Shown here: in pieces, positions 1-10,934 of the stretch
How positions within the stretch are numbered: the first letter of the stretch is position 1
Layout: each line of letters begins with the position of its first letter
NCBI GenBank assembly: GCA_963920575.1
Contig: OY986967.1
Location: forward strand, 1,764,527-1,828,526
Origin: Narthecium ossifragum
Lineage: Eukaryota > Streptophyta > Magnoliopsida > Dioscoreales > Nartheciaceae
Direction: 5' to 3'
Length of the DNA: 64,000 bases
Notes under the pieces: generated by a model
The model's database searches: none
The model's input: only the letters and a program-made list of their open reading frames with translations
What the model was told of the DNA's origin: nothing
Made by a program: the position numbers and the translations under genes

Positions 1-1
1 G

Positions 2-1057
2 ACCGGACTACCGAGGTCTCCTAGGGGGAATGACGCGATTTGGGTCATCGTTGATCGATTGACCAAATCGGCGCACTTCCTGCCTATGTGGGTGACAGAC
101 ACATCAGACAGGTTGGCCGGTTTGTACGTCCGAGAGGTAGTCAGACTACACGGGGTACCAGTGTCTATCGTGTCAGACCGAGACCCCCGGTTCACTAGCA
201 GGATCTGGCGAGGTTTTCAGGAGGCTGTTGGCACACTCCTGACGTTCAGTACGGCGTTCCATCCACAGACTGACGGGCAGTCAGAGCGGACGATCCAGAT
301 CTTGGAGGACATGCTGCGAGCATGTATCCTCGACGCAGGGGGCAGCTGGGAGGAGCATGTTCCCTTGGTGGAGTTCGCCTACAACAACAGCTACCAGTCC
401 AGTCTTGGAGTAGCACCTTTCGAGGCGTTGTACGGTAGGCCGTGTCGTTCCCTAGTTTGCTGGACAGAGGTTGGAGAGGCTTCACTCACCGGTCCAGACA
501 TCGTCAGGAGGTCATCAGAGAGGTTAGTACAGATCAGGCAGAGGCTTCTGACGGCTCAGAGTCGGCAGAAGAGCTATGCAGATAAGATGCGACGACCGCT
601 TGAGTTCGCAGTTGGCGACAGTGTGTTCCTGCGGGCAGCACCGTACAGAGGGTCTGTCAGGTTCGGCAGCAGGGGCAAGTTGGCCCCGAGGTTCGTCGGG
701 CCGTTCGAGATCCTAGAGAGGGTCGGCGAGGTAGCTTACCGCCTTGATCTTCCTCAGCACATGTCAGTTGTGCACCCGACTTTTCACGTGTCGATGCTGA
801 GGAAGTATCACCCAGACCCATCTCATGTCGTCAGAGTGGATGACATTGAGCTTGAGGCAGACGCGACTTTCGTTGAGCAGCCAGTTTGCGTACTTGACCA
901 GAGGGATCAGGTCTTGCGGGGCAAGACGATTCCCTTGGTCAAGGTACTGTGGAGGCACAGAGGCGTCGAGGAGATGACCTGGGAGCGCGAGGCGCGCATG
1001 CGGCATGAGTATCCGCACTTGTTTCCATCTCGAGGTACATTTTGTCCTGTCTACTAG
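2..1057 (+). CDS. Ty3/gypsy integrase with chromodomain-like tail (partial pol)
   Basis: Carboxy-terminal part of a retrotransposon polyprotein, open from base 2 and so continuing to the left of the window. The DDE integrase core is visible: first Asp in [10 protein letters not shown], second in VSDRDPRF, Glu in [13 protein letters not shown]. It is followed by the [18 protein letters not shown] (GPY/F) segment and a chromodomain-like end, [19 protein letters not shown], as in the Tekay/Del chromoviruses (family knowledge). The integrase would insert the element cDNA, and the tail may direct it to chromatin. No stop or frameshift interrupts the visible 352 codons, so this copy may be fairly young. 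A polypurine-like stretch and an LTR follow directly downstream, confirming + orientation. Confidence 0.93.
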   Translation, partial: TGLPRSPRGNDAIWVIVDRLTKSAHFLPMWVTDTSDRLAGLYVREVVRLHGVPVSIVSDRDPRFTSRIWRGFQEAVGTLLTFSTAFHPQTDGQSERTIQILEDMLRACILDAGGSWEEHVPLVEFAYNNSYQSSLGVAPFEALYGRPCRSLVCWTEVGEASLTGPDIVRRSSERLVQIRQRLLTAQSRQKSYADKMRRPLEFAVGDSVFLRAAPYRGSVRFGSRGKLAPRFVGPFEILERVGEVAYRLDLPQHMSVVHPTFHVSMLRKYHPDPSHVVRVDDIELEADATFVEQPVCVLDQRDQVLRGKTIPLVKVLWRHRGVEEMTWEREARMRHEYPHLFPSRGTFCPVY

Positions 1058-1130
1058 TGTAGCTTTCCTGTTGTTCCGAGCCCTACCTTTATCGAATCTC
1101 GGGACGAGATTTCCTTTAAGGGTAATAGGA

Positions 1131-3457
1131 TGTGAGGACCCATCCCTCTCCTCCTGTGACTTGCTGTGGGCCGCAAGGGCAATTTGGTAAATTGCACCTT
1201 GTCGGCTAGTTCCACACTCGCGCTTGTACACACACTGACCTTGTTTGTGGTAATGTTTGCTTAGAATGGTTAGTGGGACCCGGGATCGAAAGATCCGGAC
1301 TTAGGCTTGAGTTCTTGCCTAAGTTTAGCTTTCAGCACAAAAAGGATCGATCCTCTGAGGCTAAGAGATCGATCCTCTTCGTGTCAGAAAGTCAAGTGTG
1401 ATCGTCATGAAGTGATCGATCCTCCCTTGGGGAAGGATCGATCCTTCATAAGTCGGTTCGTTTGCCTATAAAGCAGACGAGACTTTCTTTCTTGAATCCC
1501 TTTTTAAAATCCGGCGATTTGAGTTCAGATCTCGCGGTTTTTGAAGGCTTCTGAGGATGATCCAAGGCCTAGCTGCTTGGATCTAAGCTGCTCTTGCTCC
1601 GGTAGGGATCCTACCGACATCTCTCTTCGGGGTTTTGAGTTTTCCGGTTTGATTTGTCTTCTTTTGCTTAGATCTGATTATATAGTTGTTGGTTTTCAGT
1701 GATTTTACCGGTTTTGGACTCGTGTGATCTAGATCTACCAGATCCCAGAGCTTCGTCTTGTTTGGATGTGTCTTCTGGCGGTATTCCTCGCCGGAAGCAC
1801 GCCGGAGAACCCATCGGGATTGATCCTTCTTGAGGAAGGATCGATCCTTCTGGTTGGTCATGCCCTTACGATGAAGGATCGATCTTTTGTTTGGACAAGA
1901 TCGATCCTGGTTCTTGGGTGGCATGGTTACCCTTCGTCGCGAAGAAGATCGATCTTCCTGGGAGGAAGGATCGATCATTCTTGGTGCGACGCGAAGGGTG
2001 CCCTCTGTCTCAAGAAAGATCGATCTTCCTGGGAGGAAGGATCGATCTTCCTGGGAGGAAGGATCGATCTTCCTTGCCTCGACAGCGAGGGAAGCTCACT
2101 GTTACATAAATGATCGATTCTTCCCTTGGTGAGGATCGATCCTTTAGTAGCAGAGAGGGTTTTCATGGCTTTTGCCCGCGGGGCTTGGTATGCCGGTTTT
2201 ACTTATCGCTTTATATCTTGTATATACGATTAAGTATGTTAGCCCTATAATAGGGCAGTGGTGAACCAGGGGAGTGATGACTCCTGGGATTGTGTAGAAT
2301 AAATGGGCGGGTAGCCCTTCAGCTTTCCATAGCCTTGCATGCCGGCGTGCGCCGAGGGCTTTTACCTGCTCTTTTTGTAAGCTGTTGTTTGCGGGGTTGT
2401 TTCCCGGTGCAGGTGTTGTGGTGGACTGCTGGCAGTTGGTGGTGTTACCGCTGCGGCAGTCCCTAGACCCTAAATAATCGCTCACCACCCCGGGCCGGCA
2501 GGGTGCCGTGCCCAGACCTTGTATTTATATCATCACATCCTGCTGCATGCTTACATGTATCTATTTCTGCACATGTTCATAGCATGCATTGTGTTGTGCA
2601 CTAGTTGCATCTGTTTAGGGCGTTGCCGATCCGGGGCTTCCGGGTAGCCCGGATCTATCTCTTAGGACCGTGCGGGTAGCTTGGTCCAGGACTCGATTTG
2701 TAGTATTCAGTCTTTTCAATGATAGGGTTAGTTAGACTTGAATACTGTTATGTTTGATGTTTAGAGGTCGTGTCGGCCTCGAGTCAAGTCGTGGTGTAGC
2801 CGGTACCCAATCCTTCTAGAACTCTTGGGTGGCAGGTATGACTACCCAGCGGTGCTACCCGCCGACAGTGCCCAGGATCCTGTCGTGAGTTGGCAGTGTC
2901 GTTTCCTGTCTGACTGAGTGTGACCCAGTGTGTGACCAGTTCGCTGGAAGACCACGACTGGGGCACTCAGGGGTATCCGGTGGGGTTATGGGACCCCTGT
3001 GATACACCTAGGCTTAGCTTGGGGGCGACACTGTTGTGTTCCCTTCCTTATGAGTGTCGTAGTGTAGTGTCCCTGCTGAGCTTAGTGCTCACTCCTACCC
3101 GGGCTGTGTTTTGCAGGTGCTGGCGTGAGCTCTTCTTCGATCGCCCCTACCGGGCAGGTGTTCGGTGACGTGACGGCGTCTGGCGGAGCTTGAGGAGCTG
3201 TGATCTGTCTGTGTACACCTTTGGTTAGATAGTCTCCTACGGGAGCGATTTTGTATAACATTCCCTGTTTGAGGATTTGTACTATATTCCAGCTTTGTGT
3301 GTTGAGTTTTATAATTGTTGTACTTAATACAGGATGACTATGACTTGTTAAGGTAGCCACTACGATTAGAGGGAAACCTCGCCAAAATTTCCGCAGTAGG
3401 TTAGGTTCCGGTTCGCGTCGCCGGCCCGGTTGGGCCTACGCGGGGCGGGGCGCGACA
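1131..3457 (+). repeat. 3' LTR of the Tekay-like Ty3/gypsy element
   Basis: The LTR begins TGTGAGGACCC, right after the polypurine-like AAGGGTAATAGGA that follows the integrase stop codon. It ends CGGGGCGCGACA just before a CT-rich stretch, giving TG...CA ends and a length of 2327 bp, normal for Tekay/Del elements. The matching 5' LTR lies outside the window, so boundaries and target duplication cannot be checked internally. It contains an internal array of GATCGATC palindromes (separate entry). Open frames inside it are repeat artefacts. Confidence 0.8.
1344..2142. repeat. GATCGATC palindrome array inside LTR
   Basis: I count 13 exact GATCGATC octamers plus one variant (GATCGATT) between about 1344 and 2142, mostly in the setting AAGGATCGATCCTTC. 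Between 1947 and 2075 they form near-perfect tandem units of about 22 bp (GGATCGATCTTCCTGGGAGGAA). Chance expectation for an octamer in 800 bp is about 0.01. Confidence 0.95.
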
Positions 3458-4290
3458 CTCTCTCTCTCTCTTCTCTCTCTCTTCCGTGCTCTCTCGTCTC
3501 TCTCTTGGTCACTGGCGATGAACTTGACGGTGGGCTTCAACGGCCACGGCGTGATCGCCGGCCGTCTGTGTCTCCACCGCTTGTGGAAAGGTCGGAGTTG
3601 TCATCGACGCCTTCGGCTTCCTCTACGCCGCGCAACCCACAGTTAAGCAGGAAAGCCAGAAAAGACGAAGGAGGAGGAGGAAACGATGGCATGGGCAACG
3701 CCAAGACTGCTCCTGTTTAAAACATCCATTCATGCATGCGTCACAAAGAAGCTCATCATATATGATACGCAAAAAAGCTCATCAAACATCCATCCATTCA
3801 TGCATGCGTACGAGGAGAGAAGCTCGTCTCTCTCTCTCATCTCTCTCTTGGTCACTGCTCCTGTTTAAAACATTCATTCATGCATGCGTCACAAAGAAGC
3901 TCATCATATATGATATACAAAAAAACTCATCAAACATCCATCCATTCATGCAAAAAAGCTCATCACAAAAAAGCTCATCCCCTTTGACTACGATTTCAGG
4001 TAGACAAGATTGTTCACCACCATTGATCCAAGCAAGAGAGATGGAGAGATAGGGGAGGGGGAGGGGGAGACAGGGGAGGGAGGGAGAGAGAGAGCAAAAA
4101 AAGCTCATCCCCTTTGACTACGATTTCAGGTAGACAAGACTGTTCACCACCATTGATCCAAGCAAGAGAGATGGAGAGACTGGGGAGGGGGAGGGGGAGA
4201 CAGGCGAGGGAGGGGGAGAGAGAGCACACGGAAGAGAGAGGGAGGAGAGAGAGGAGAGAGAGAAGAGAGATGAGATGGTGATGAGTTGGC
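3458..4290. repeat. CT/GA-rich block with two tandem duplications
   Basis: It starts with a (CT)n tract. A segment of about 150 bp beginning TGCTCCTGTTTAAAACAT occurs at about 3706 and again at about 3857. A second unit beginning AAAAAAGCTCATCCCCTTTG and ending in a GA-rich tract occurs at about 3966 and 4096. No gene is visible; all open frames here are low complexity. Confidence 0.85.
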
Positions 4291-4329
4291 AATACCAGTC
4301 AAAATTGATTGGAAATCTATAAAAACAAG

Positions 4330-4504
4330 TCAAAATTGATCACGTGACCGGTAATCCGTTAAGTAAGTAGAACGGCGTCTAACGGTAGGTACTAAATATG
4401 TTATATACATTAAATGTAGGTACTAAAAATGTAATTATAAAATTAGAGGTACTAAAGTGGTATATCTCAAATTTTACAGGTACCAAAAGCGTAACTAAGC
4501 CTTT
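4330..4504. other. AT-rich non-autonomous element end (unclassified)
   Basis: It contains repeated GGTACTAAA words (TAGGTACTAAATATG, TAGGTACTAAAAATG, GAGGTACTAAAGTGG) and ends with AAGCGTAACTAAGCC at the point where the neighbouring gypsy element is cut. This resembles the ends of plant Mutator-type or other non-autonomous elements. No second end or target duplication was found, so the class is uncertain. Confidence 0.35.
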
Positions 4505-5296
4505 CAAATATACCCAGTCCCCAACAGTGAATTCTACCTCTCGACGCCGTTGATCATCAACCTATTTTGTCCTGTTGACTGACATATGCAGATTGTACCA
4601 TAGCTGCCGAAGAATCTCATTCCATTCAATTAATTCCTTGTCGACTTCTGCTACAGGTGATTGGCCAGCCATATAATTCGGAATGGATGGGGGTGGTCGG
4701 CCATATAAAGCTTCAAACGGAGACATTCCGGTAGACGAGTGGTACGATATATTATACCAGTATTCTGCCCATACCAAAATATGCATCCATTGTCGTGGAT
4801 TTTGGCTCGCAAAGCATCGAAGGTACTATTCTAAACAGCGGTTAACCACCTCTGTTTGTCCATCCGTTTGCGGATGATAGGCAGAACTCATCTTAAGCTG
4901 CGTTCCCTGCATTTTAAAAAATTCTCTCCAAAAATTGCTCATGAAAACAGGGTCACGGTCACTCACGATGGCATTGGGTACTCCATGGAGACGGACAATT
5001 TGTTGGATGAAAGTTTGAGCCACCTTTGAAGCCGTATAAGGATGAGACAAAGCCATGAAGTGTGCATACTTGGTTAACCTATCCACGACGACCATTACGG
5101 TATCCATTCCTGCAGAACGTGGTAATCCCTCCACAAAATCCATAGACTTCTTCCCATACATGTTCAGGAATCGATAGTGGTTGTAAGAGTCCCGCTGGTT
5201 TCCTCGAATCACTTTTATTTTTTGGCAGGTGTCGTACGCTGCAACATATTTCTTCACATCTTGTCTCATTCTTTCCCAATAAAATACTTGTGACAA
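4505..5296 (-). pseudogene. Ty3/gypsy integrase, broken and truncated
   Basis: Integrase of the - strand gypsy element. The DDE residues are readable (VVVDRLTKYAHF, VSDRDPVF, QTDGQTEVVNRC), followed by the conserved [18 protein letters not shown] segment at 4786-4562. In the zinc-binding region one cysteine position reads AAYDTCQK, where the family usually has Cys before DTC. The region is split into several frames, and a stop near 5369 separates it from the RNase H part. The reading ends in VEFTVGDWVYLK at about 4505, where unrelated sequence begins, so the carboxy end and the 3' LTR are missing. Not functional. Confidence 0.88.
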
Positions 5297-5368
5297 TCTC
5301 TTGTAGGTACGCAGTACACCTGAGTGTCCTTCGACTGGTGAGTCATGACTCTTCCAGCAATTGCCGAC

Positions 5369-7251
5369 TTAATTCTGATCGGGTGGTACCACGGCTCTTC
5401 CCTGAAAGTATATCAGGCCATTCATGATGGTGTATTTATCAGATTTGTCTTTGTTTACCCAGCTATCATCATCATCGTCCCCTTGAGAAACTCTTTCGAT
5501 GGTTCCTGACTCACTATTTGGATCGTTTCGTGAGTCAGCTATCACGCCGTTTGGGTCATATTCGGAGTCACCGTCGCCCCTCACGGCGCCCACATCTTGA
5601 GTAGCACCGACTGGATTGTTTGGGTGCCACCTGCGATGAATCTCTCGAAGGAACAGATCTTGTTTATTGGCCTTTTTAAGTTCTTCCCAAACTAACGACA
5701 CCAGGTAATATAGAGCTTGTAACTCGGCCTCTTCGCTGCGACGTGACAATACATCGGCCGCCGAATTATCCTTACCCGGCTTGTATCTTATTTCGTACTC
5801 ATACCCAAGCAACTTGGAGACCCAACGTTGTTGTTCAGTAGTTGATACCCGTTGTTCCAAGAAGTACTTTAGACTTCTTTGGTCAGTTTGAATAATGAAC
5901 TTTCTTCCCATTAAATATGGTCTCCAAACTCTTACTGCTTCTATGATGGCGAGCATCTCCTTTGCATATGCTGACCATCCTCGCTTAGTGGGGGCGATGG
6001 CTTTGCTGAGGTAAGCAACAGGTCTACCGGTCTGTATTAATACCGCCCCTATTCCATCCCCGGAAGCATCGGTCTCTACTATGAATTCCGCTGAGAAATT
6101 TGGCAAGGCTAAGATTGGGGTCGTCGTCATCGCAGTCTTTAAAGCTGCAAATGCTTCCTCTGCTTCTTTTCCCCAAGCAAACTGACCCTTTTTTAGTAAT
6201 GTTGTTAAGGGTGTTGCAATCTTTCCATAGTCCTTTACAAACTTTCGATAATATCCGGTAAGCCCAAGGAACCCCCGTAACTCAGTAGTATTTTTAGGTG
6301 ATGGCCATTGTTTCATAGAATCGATCTTCTGAGGATCTGCGCTTGCCCCATCCGGGGATATGATATGTCCCAAATATTCAACTTCTTGCTGAGCAAAACT
6401 ACACTTGGAGGACTTGATATAAAACTTATTATTGCTTAAAATATCTAGGACTAACCTAAGGTGTTCCAAATGTTCCTTCCACATCTTGTTGTATATCAAG
6501 ATATCATCGAAAAAGACCAATATAAACTTTCGTAAATAGGGACGAAATAGAGCATTCATGGCGGCCTGAAACGTCGACGGGGCATTGCATAATCCAAACG
6601 GCATTACAACATACTCATAATGACCGCTATGAGTGCGGAAGCAGATTTCGGAATGTCTTCCTCTCGTACCCGGATCTGATGGTATCCTGCTCTCAGATCG
6701 AGTTTGGTAAAATATGCGGCCCCATGGAGTTCATCAAGCATGTCATCCACCGTGGGTATTGGAAATCTATCTTTCACAGTGACCTCATTGAGTGCTCTAT
6801 AATATGTACAAAACCTCCATGATCCATCTTTTTTCTTGACCAATAGAACAGGAGATGAAAACGGGCTGTTGCTAGGACGAATTAACCCAGATGTAAGCAT
6901 CTCTGCTACCTGTCGTTCAATTTCATTTTCCTGGTAATGGGCGTAGCAATATGGTCGGACATTAACTGGTTGGGCTCCTTCCTTCAGCGTGATCTGGTGT
7001 GTGAACTCTCTAAGAGGCGGAAGGCCTTGTGGCTCGGCCAACACATGACAATATTCTTCTAAGAGTTGCTGAACTGCAGCATCTGTATCTTGCTTCTGAT
7101 CCCCGCCCCGCAGGTCAACACGTATAGCGAAGAGCTCTCCCCCTGCGCGAAATTCCCTTTCTAAAACCTTGGCCGACGCAGGTTGGGCGATCTCTGGCTT
7201 GAGGGCTGCAATGGTATATTGCCTTCCTACCACCTTAAATTGCATACTCAT
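5369..7251 (-). pseudogene. Ty3/gypsy reverse transcriptase-RNase H, frameshifted
   Basis: Two overlapping frames (7251-6604 and 6604-5369) together cover reverse transcriptase and RNase H. The fingers/palm show SPFSSPVLLVKKKDGSWRFC, YFTKLDLRAGYHQIRV and the FFDDIL catalytic box. RNase H shows ETDASGDGIGAVL, EMLAIIEAV and TDQRSLKYFL, and the connection domain ends KPGKDNSAADVLSRR. A one-base loss near 6640 shifts the frame between the two halves. The family DYRALN motif reads YYRALN here, and an in-frame stop at 5369 ends the reading before integrase. Clear signs of decay. Confidence 0.92.
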
Positions 7252-7257
7252 CTCTCG

Positions 7258-7563
7258 TCAATCACATACTACCTTTCCGAGTTTTTCCAACCAATCAGTG
7301 CCAAGAACAACATCTAATCCTTGTAGAGGAATGGAGTAGAGATCAGCATGAAAGTCATAACCCTGTATTTCTATGGCCACACTTTTATGTTTCTCATCGC
7401 ACACGAGCCTCTCACCATTAGCAACTCGCACGACAAATTTTTCCACCGGAGTTACAACCAATCCCAACCTGTTAGCAACCCTCTCATGAATAAAATTATG
7501 CGTAGACCCACTATTAATCAAAACTGTAATTTCTTGCCCATGGATCCTTGCCATAACCCGCAT
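7258..7563 (-). pseudogene. Ty3/gypsy aspartic protease with Asp-to-Asn change
   Basis: Retroviral-type aspartic protease of the - strand element. It has the expected order VLINSGSTHNFIHERVANRLGL, then VANGERLVCDEK, then DVVLGTDWLEKLG. The catalytic triplet, normally Asp-Ser/Thr-Gly, reads Asn-Ser-Gly. The enzyme should therefore be inactive even if translated. It lies between the gag zinc knuckle (7639-7917) and reverse transcriptase (7251), as in intact elements. Confidence 0.88.
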
Positions 7564-7638
7564 AGTCCGAGGTCTTGTACACCCGGATAGAGCATGAAGT
7601 GAAATTGATGGGATCCTTTGTTCTCCTGACCCATCATC

Positions 7639-8846
7639 TTACACTTCCCAGTCGTTTCTATCACTGGAACTCACCTCCATTACTTCTTGCACCTCATAAT
7701 TGTTCTCTTCTTCTTCTGCCACAATCATAAAAGATTGGGTTCGTTGGCACCGATGACCCGGCGGGAAACGTTCGTCACAATTGAAGCAAAGGCCCTTTTC
7801 ACGTCTTTTTTGCATCTCCTCCCATGTTAATTTGCGAACGTTCGATTGTGGTCGCGCCGGCGCTTCCCCGCATGCTCGAACTAGGACTAGTGCTCTGTTA
7901 GGTGTCATGAGGGTCATCGAACCCTGTGTGCCACGTCCGAATCACCCAAAAACAGGGCCGCCTCTAGTATAGTTCCGATTGACTTCCCCCTTTGGCCTTT
8001 TTTGTTGATGTTGTAATTTTTCATCGGCTAGCCGTGCCAGTTCAATGGTTTCACTCAGCGATGAAGGCCTGAGTAGCCTTACCTCATCAACAATTTCTTC
8101 TTGTAGACCTCCTAGGAAGGTGCCCATTAATGCAGACATTGGCCACCCCGTTACTCTGTTTGCCAGGATATCAAACTCCTCCATGTAGTCTTGTAGAGAT
8201 CCCTTCTGCTTAATCCTCCCCAAGGCTTCATCATGGTTGATATACTTGGTATCTCCAAATCTTATCTTCAATTCCCTCTCGAAAGCCTCCCAAGTAATTG
8301 TGTTCCTGCCTCCCGATAGATACATTGTAGCCCTGGCCACCATTGGTTTACTGCGCCGACAAGATAGTAGGATGCCAGACGAACTCGTTGGCCCATCGGC
8401 GTGCCTTGGATTTCAAAGAATTGCTCGGCCCGGTTCATCCACACAGTAGAGTCTTCTCCATTAAAGATTGAAAATTCGATTTTTAACTGTCCTTGGACAC
8501 CAACTACACCAACTTCGTTCTCCCCTCCGCCAATGAGACGTCGGCGTTCAAATTCCGAAGAACCTCCGCCGCCTCCGTTCGATCCGCCGCTGCTGCCAAT
8601 TTTGCCACCGCCTGAAAACGAAGACTCCCCTTTAAACCCGACCTCTAATCGTTTATTGATGGCTTTTAACTACGCGACGACGTCCAATATTGCAACCTCA
8701 TTGTTATTTAGTTTAACCTCCATCACCCTCTGCCGATCGTCAGCATCCTCTCGCCTGTTTAGCAGTTGTTCCATGCCCGTATGGAGTTCTTGGACATCTT
8801 GTTCCAATGAATCAATGCGCTCCTTATTTGCTGGTGGTGCCATCAT
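7639..8846 (-). pseudogene. Ty3/gypsy gag, interrupted
   Basis: Three pieces of gag in order. The amino-terminal piece starts at the ATG at 8846 (second Met at 8843), just downstream of the primer binding site. It reads 58 charged, coiled-coil-like residues, then meets a TAG at 8670-8672. The capsid-type piece (8343-7942) contains TITWEAFERELKIRFGD and SLQDYMEEFDILANRV, typical of retrotransposon gag. The third piece (7917-7639) holds a zinc knuckle, GLCFNCDERFPPGHRCQR. Stops and frame changes separate the pieces. The + strand open frame over 8401-8952 is its shadow. Confidence 0.85.
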
Positions 8847-8858
8847 GCCCGAATCTAC

Positions 8859-8871
8859 GGCTCTGATGCCA
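8859..8871 (-). promoter_or_regulatory. Primer binding site (initiator tRNA-Met type)
   Basis: On the - strand it reads TGGCATCAGAGCC, one mismatch from the usual plant TGGTATCAGAGC complement of initiator tRNA-Met. It sits two bases from the LTR edge and 13 bases before the gag ATG. Confidence 0.85.
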
Positions 8872-8873
8872 AT

Positions 8874-9385
8874 TGATGAAGTCGATTACCCACGACCCCA
8901 TCTAGCTGCTCCACTTACTGCTTCTATTTTTAGAAGAAGAAGACGCAAGTAGCTGTAGATTAATTTAGTTGCAGAAACTACAGAACTACAAGTAGATATT
9001 AGCAAGAAGTTGCAGCAAAGAAGAGAAGAGAGGAATATGAGAATTGGATTTCTGCAATTAATGGTTGCAGAGCACCCCTAGTCCACTTAATGGTTGGATG
9101 ACCCCTTATCCTTTCTTAAAGCTAAGAAAGAGAACTTTCATTAATCAATGCTTAACCCTACACATAGAATTCATCTCTATTTATATTGTCTCCTACTCAT
9201 GAGATATAAAACAGAGTGACCTCTTAGCACACGCAGGTGCTAACTCCTAATCCTACTCAACTCCCTCTCCTATTGGACTCTTAAAAACAGAGCTAAACTC
9301 CTACTTGACTTCATATTAAGAACTCAACTCCTACAGGTACTTTGCGTTAGGCTTGCGGATCCGACCGGATCGTCGTGACTCATCA
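8874..9385 (-). repeat. 5' LTR of the - strand Ty3/gypsy element
   Basis: On the + strand it runs from TGATGAAGTC to GACTCATCA, with perfect 6 bp inverted ends (TGATGA/TCATCA) and a length of 512 bp. A TATA-like AATATAAATAGAG lies on the - strand near 9177-9190. The inner edge is fixed by the primer binding site. The outer edge is inferred from the inverted end, because the partner LTR is missing. Confidence 0.7.
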
Positions 9386-10331
9386 CTAGCTCATACAAGA
9401 ATTTAAAAATAGGGGGATGACTCATTCTCATCCTTGCCAGCATGGGCAAGTGCATTTTGAGCCAAGTATATAATGAAACTTAATCTCTAGACACAATCTT
9501 AAACCAATATTTATAGTGGCATCTCTTGTCTCATTGCTACACAAACCCAGCTCTGAGTGTGACTTCAAACTGTAGGAAACTCCATGACCACTTTACCAAG
9601 TCTTTGAAGTCTTTGCACTTGTTAGAACTTCCATACATGTCCAACTCTCTATTATAGTATTGGTAAATCACCAATGAGATTTTGTGAGTGAATGATTGCT
9701 CTTGTTATAGTATTGTAGTCTGTGAGTCAATAATTTAAATCAATCTAGTGGGGAATGAGTGAAAGCATGCATAATACTTGGAGTGTACTCATGGTTTTCG
9801 GTGAAGGATTCCAACAAGTTACCCGAGTTAGTCATGAGATTATGACTGGGTCTTGTACGTCTGCAAAGAAATTTATCCTTTCATCTGATACTTGAACCTT
9901 TTACTCTGGCTTATTAGTGATGGATCCAATATCAACACCAACAAACGGCTTCTAAAGAAAGCTATTTTTCCAGTATCACTGAGACTAGATTCATGTTCTG
10001 ATAAGCCGAACATTTACGAGGTTATATCGGATATCTATCAGAATCCATGACCACAAGTCACAACCCTACTCATGATCCTCGTGGATCTAAGCAAATGCAC
10101 TTTGAATTTATGCTCAACATAAGACAAAGCAGCATAGCTTTTTTCAGTGTTCCAATCATCTCAAAACCAAACTACCAACTTCCATATAAGCGTAGAGAAC
10201 AGGATCATTTCCCCCTCTGCCATGACCTACAAGGCAGTGCCTAGTGACAACATTAACTCGCAACAATTCCTGATATGGATTCATCTGTATTCAGGAAACT
10301 GACAAACATTTCTGGCTCCATATGCACCCTT
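9386..10331. other. Intergenic, no gene recognised
   Basis: AT-rich sequence with no credible coding exon, RNA gene or complete mobile element. One short open frame near 10047 has no recognisable content. Confidence 0.5.
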
Positions 10332-10934
10332 GACCCCCTGTTAGGTGGCAGTCCAGAGAGTATCTAGCCACATCCTCGCGACGAGGAGCCCAGCCGGCGG
10401 GGGCGCAGGAGCAGAGTATCCGACTTCAGGTTGATGCCTCTTTTGATAGCAGGGCTTCCATAGCGGGCATTGGCGTGGCATGTGTAGACGATGATGGTTC
10501 GGTACTCTGGGGAGAGAGCAGCACTCTCGAGATGGGATCTATCCTCCTTGGGGAACTAGGTGCTATTCAATTTGCCGTCAATAAAGCGAGGAGTTTTGGT
10601 CTAACAAGTGTACAAGTCGAGAGTGATTCTCTATATGCAGTGCATATGATAGAGGGAAGACTTCCACTTGCAGAGGATTGCAGAGATGTGGTTCAGGAGA
10701 TATGGTGGTCGTGTCGTGCACTTGCTCATTTCCAGGTCGTGAACATCCCACGAGAGCAGAATTTGCAGGCGGATCATCTTGCGCGAGAAGCACTCAGGCT
10801 CTTTAGATGTTTCCAGGGTGCAGGAGGGGCAGGGGCCAGTCCCCCAGACAGCACGCAAGTTTGTAATTAGCCTCTGTTGAGGTTTCTAGCCTTTTGGCTT
10901 AATTAATCAAAAAAAAAAAAAAAAAAGACCCCCT
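10332..10934 (+). mobile_element. 5'-truncated L1-type LINE with target duplication
   Basis: The insertion (10340-10926) is flanked by the 8 bp direct repeat GACCCCCT at 10332-10339 and 10927-10934. It ends in an 18-base poly(A) tail. Between them is the end of LINE ORF2 (RNase H domain) and a short 3' UTR with the GCCTTTTGGCTTAATTAATC word common in plant L1 tails. Target duplication, poly(A) and 5' truncation together are the hallmark of target-primed reverse transcription. Confidence 0.9.
10340..10870 (+). CDS. LINE ORF2 carboxy end, RNase H domain (partial)
   Basis: The whole truncated insertion is open in one frame for 176 codons up to the TAG at 10868-10870. The RNase H fold (RVT_3 type) is complete from about 10424: first acid in LQVDAS, Glu in LGELGAIQFAV, Asp in VESDSLYAV, and the last acid in LQADHLARE. 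In intact L1 elements this domain follows the reverse transcriptase and removes template RNA. There is no own start codon, so it is presumably not expressed as protein. The lack of stops agrees with recent insertion. Confidence 0.88.
   Translation, partial: VRWQSREYLATSSRRGAQPAGAQEQSIRLQVDASFDSRASIAGIGVACVDDDGSVLWGESSTLEMGSILLGELGAIQFAVNKARSFGLTSVQVESDSLYAVHMIEGRLPLAEDCRDVVQEIWWSCRALAHFQVVNIPREQNLQADHLAREALRLFRCFQGAGGAGASPPDSTQVCN

Noticed and set aside
1583..2166. Several overlapping open frames on both strands in the LTR
   Set aside because: They are produced by the GATCGATC repeat, which is open in many frames; composition is repetitive and there is no domain.
3430..4333. Several 60-106 codon frames
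   Set aside because: They consist of CT/GA simple repeat and the tandem units; no real protein character.
8401..8952. 183-codon + strand open frame rich in Pro and Ser
   Set aside because: It is the antisense shadow of the gag pseudogene and runs across its primer binding site into the LTR.
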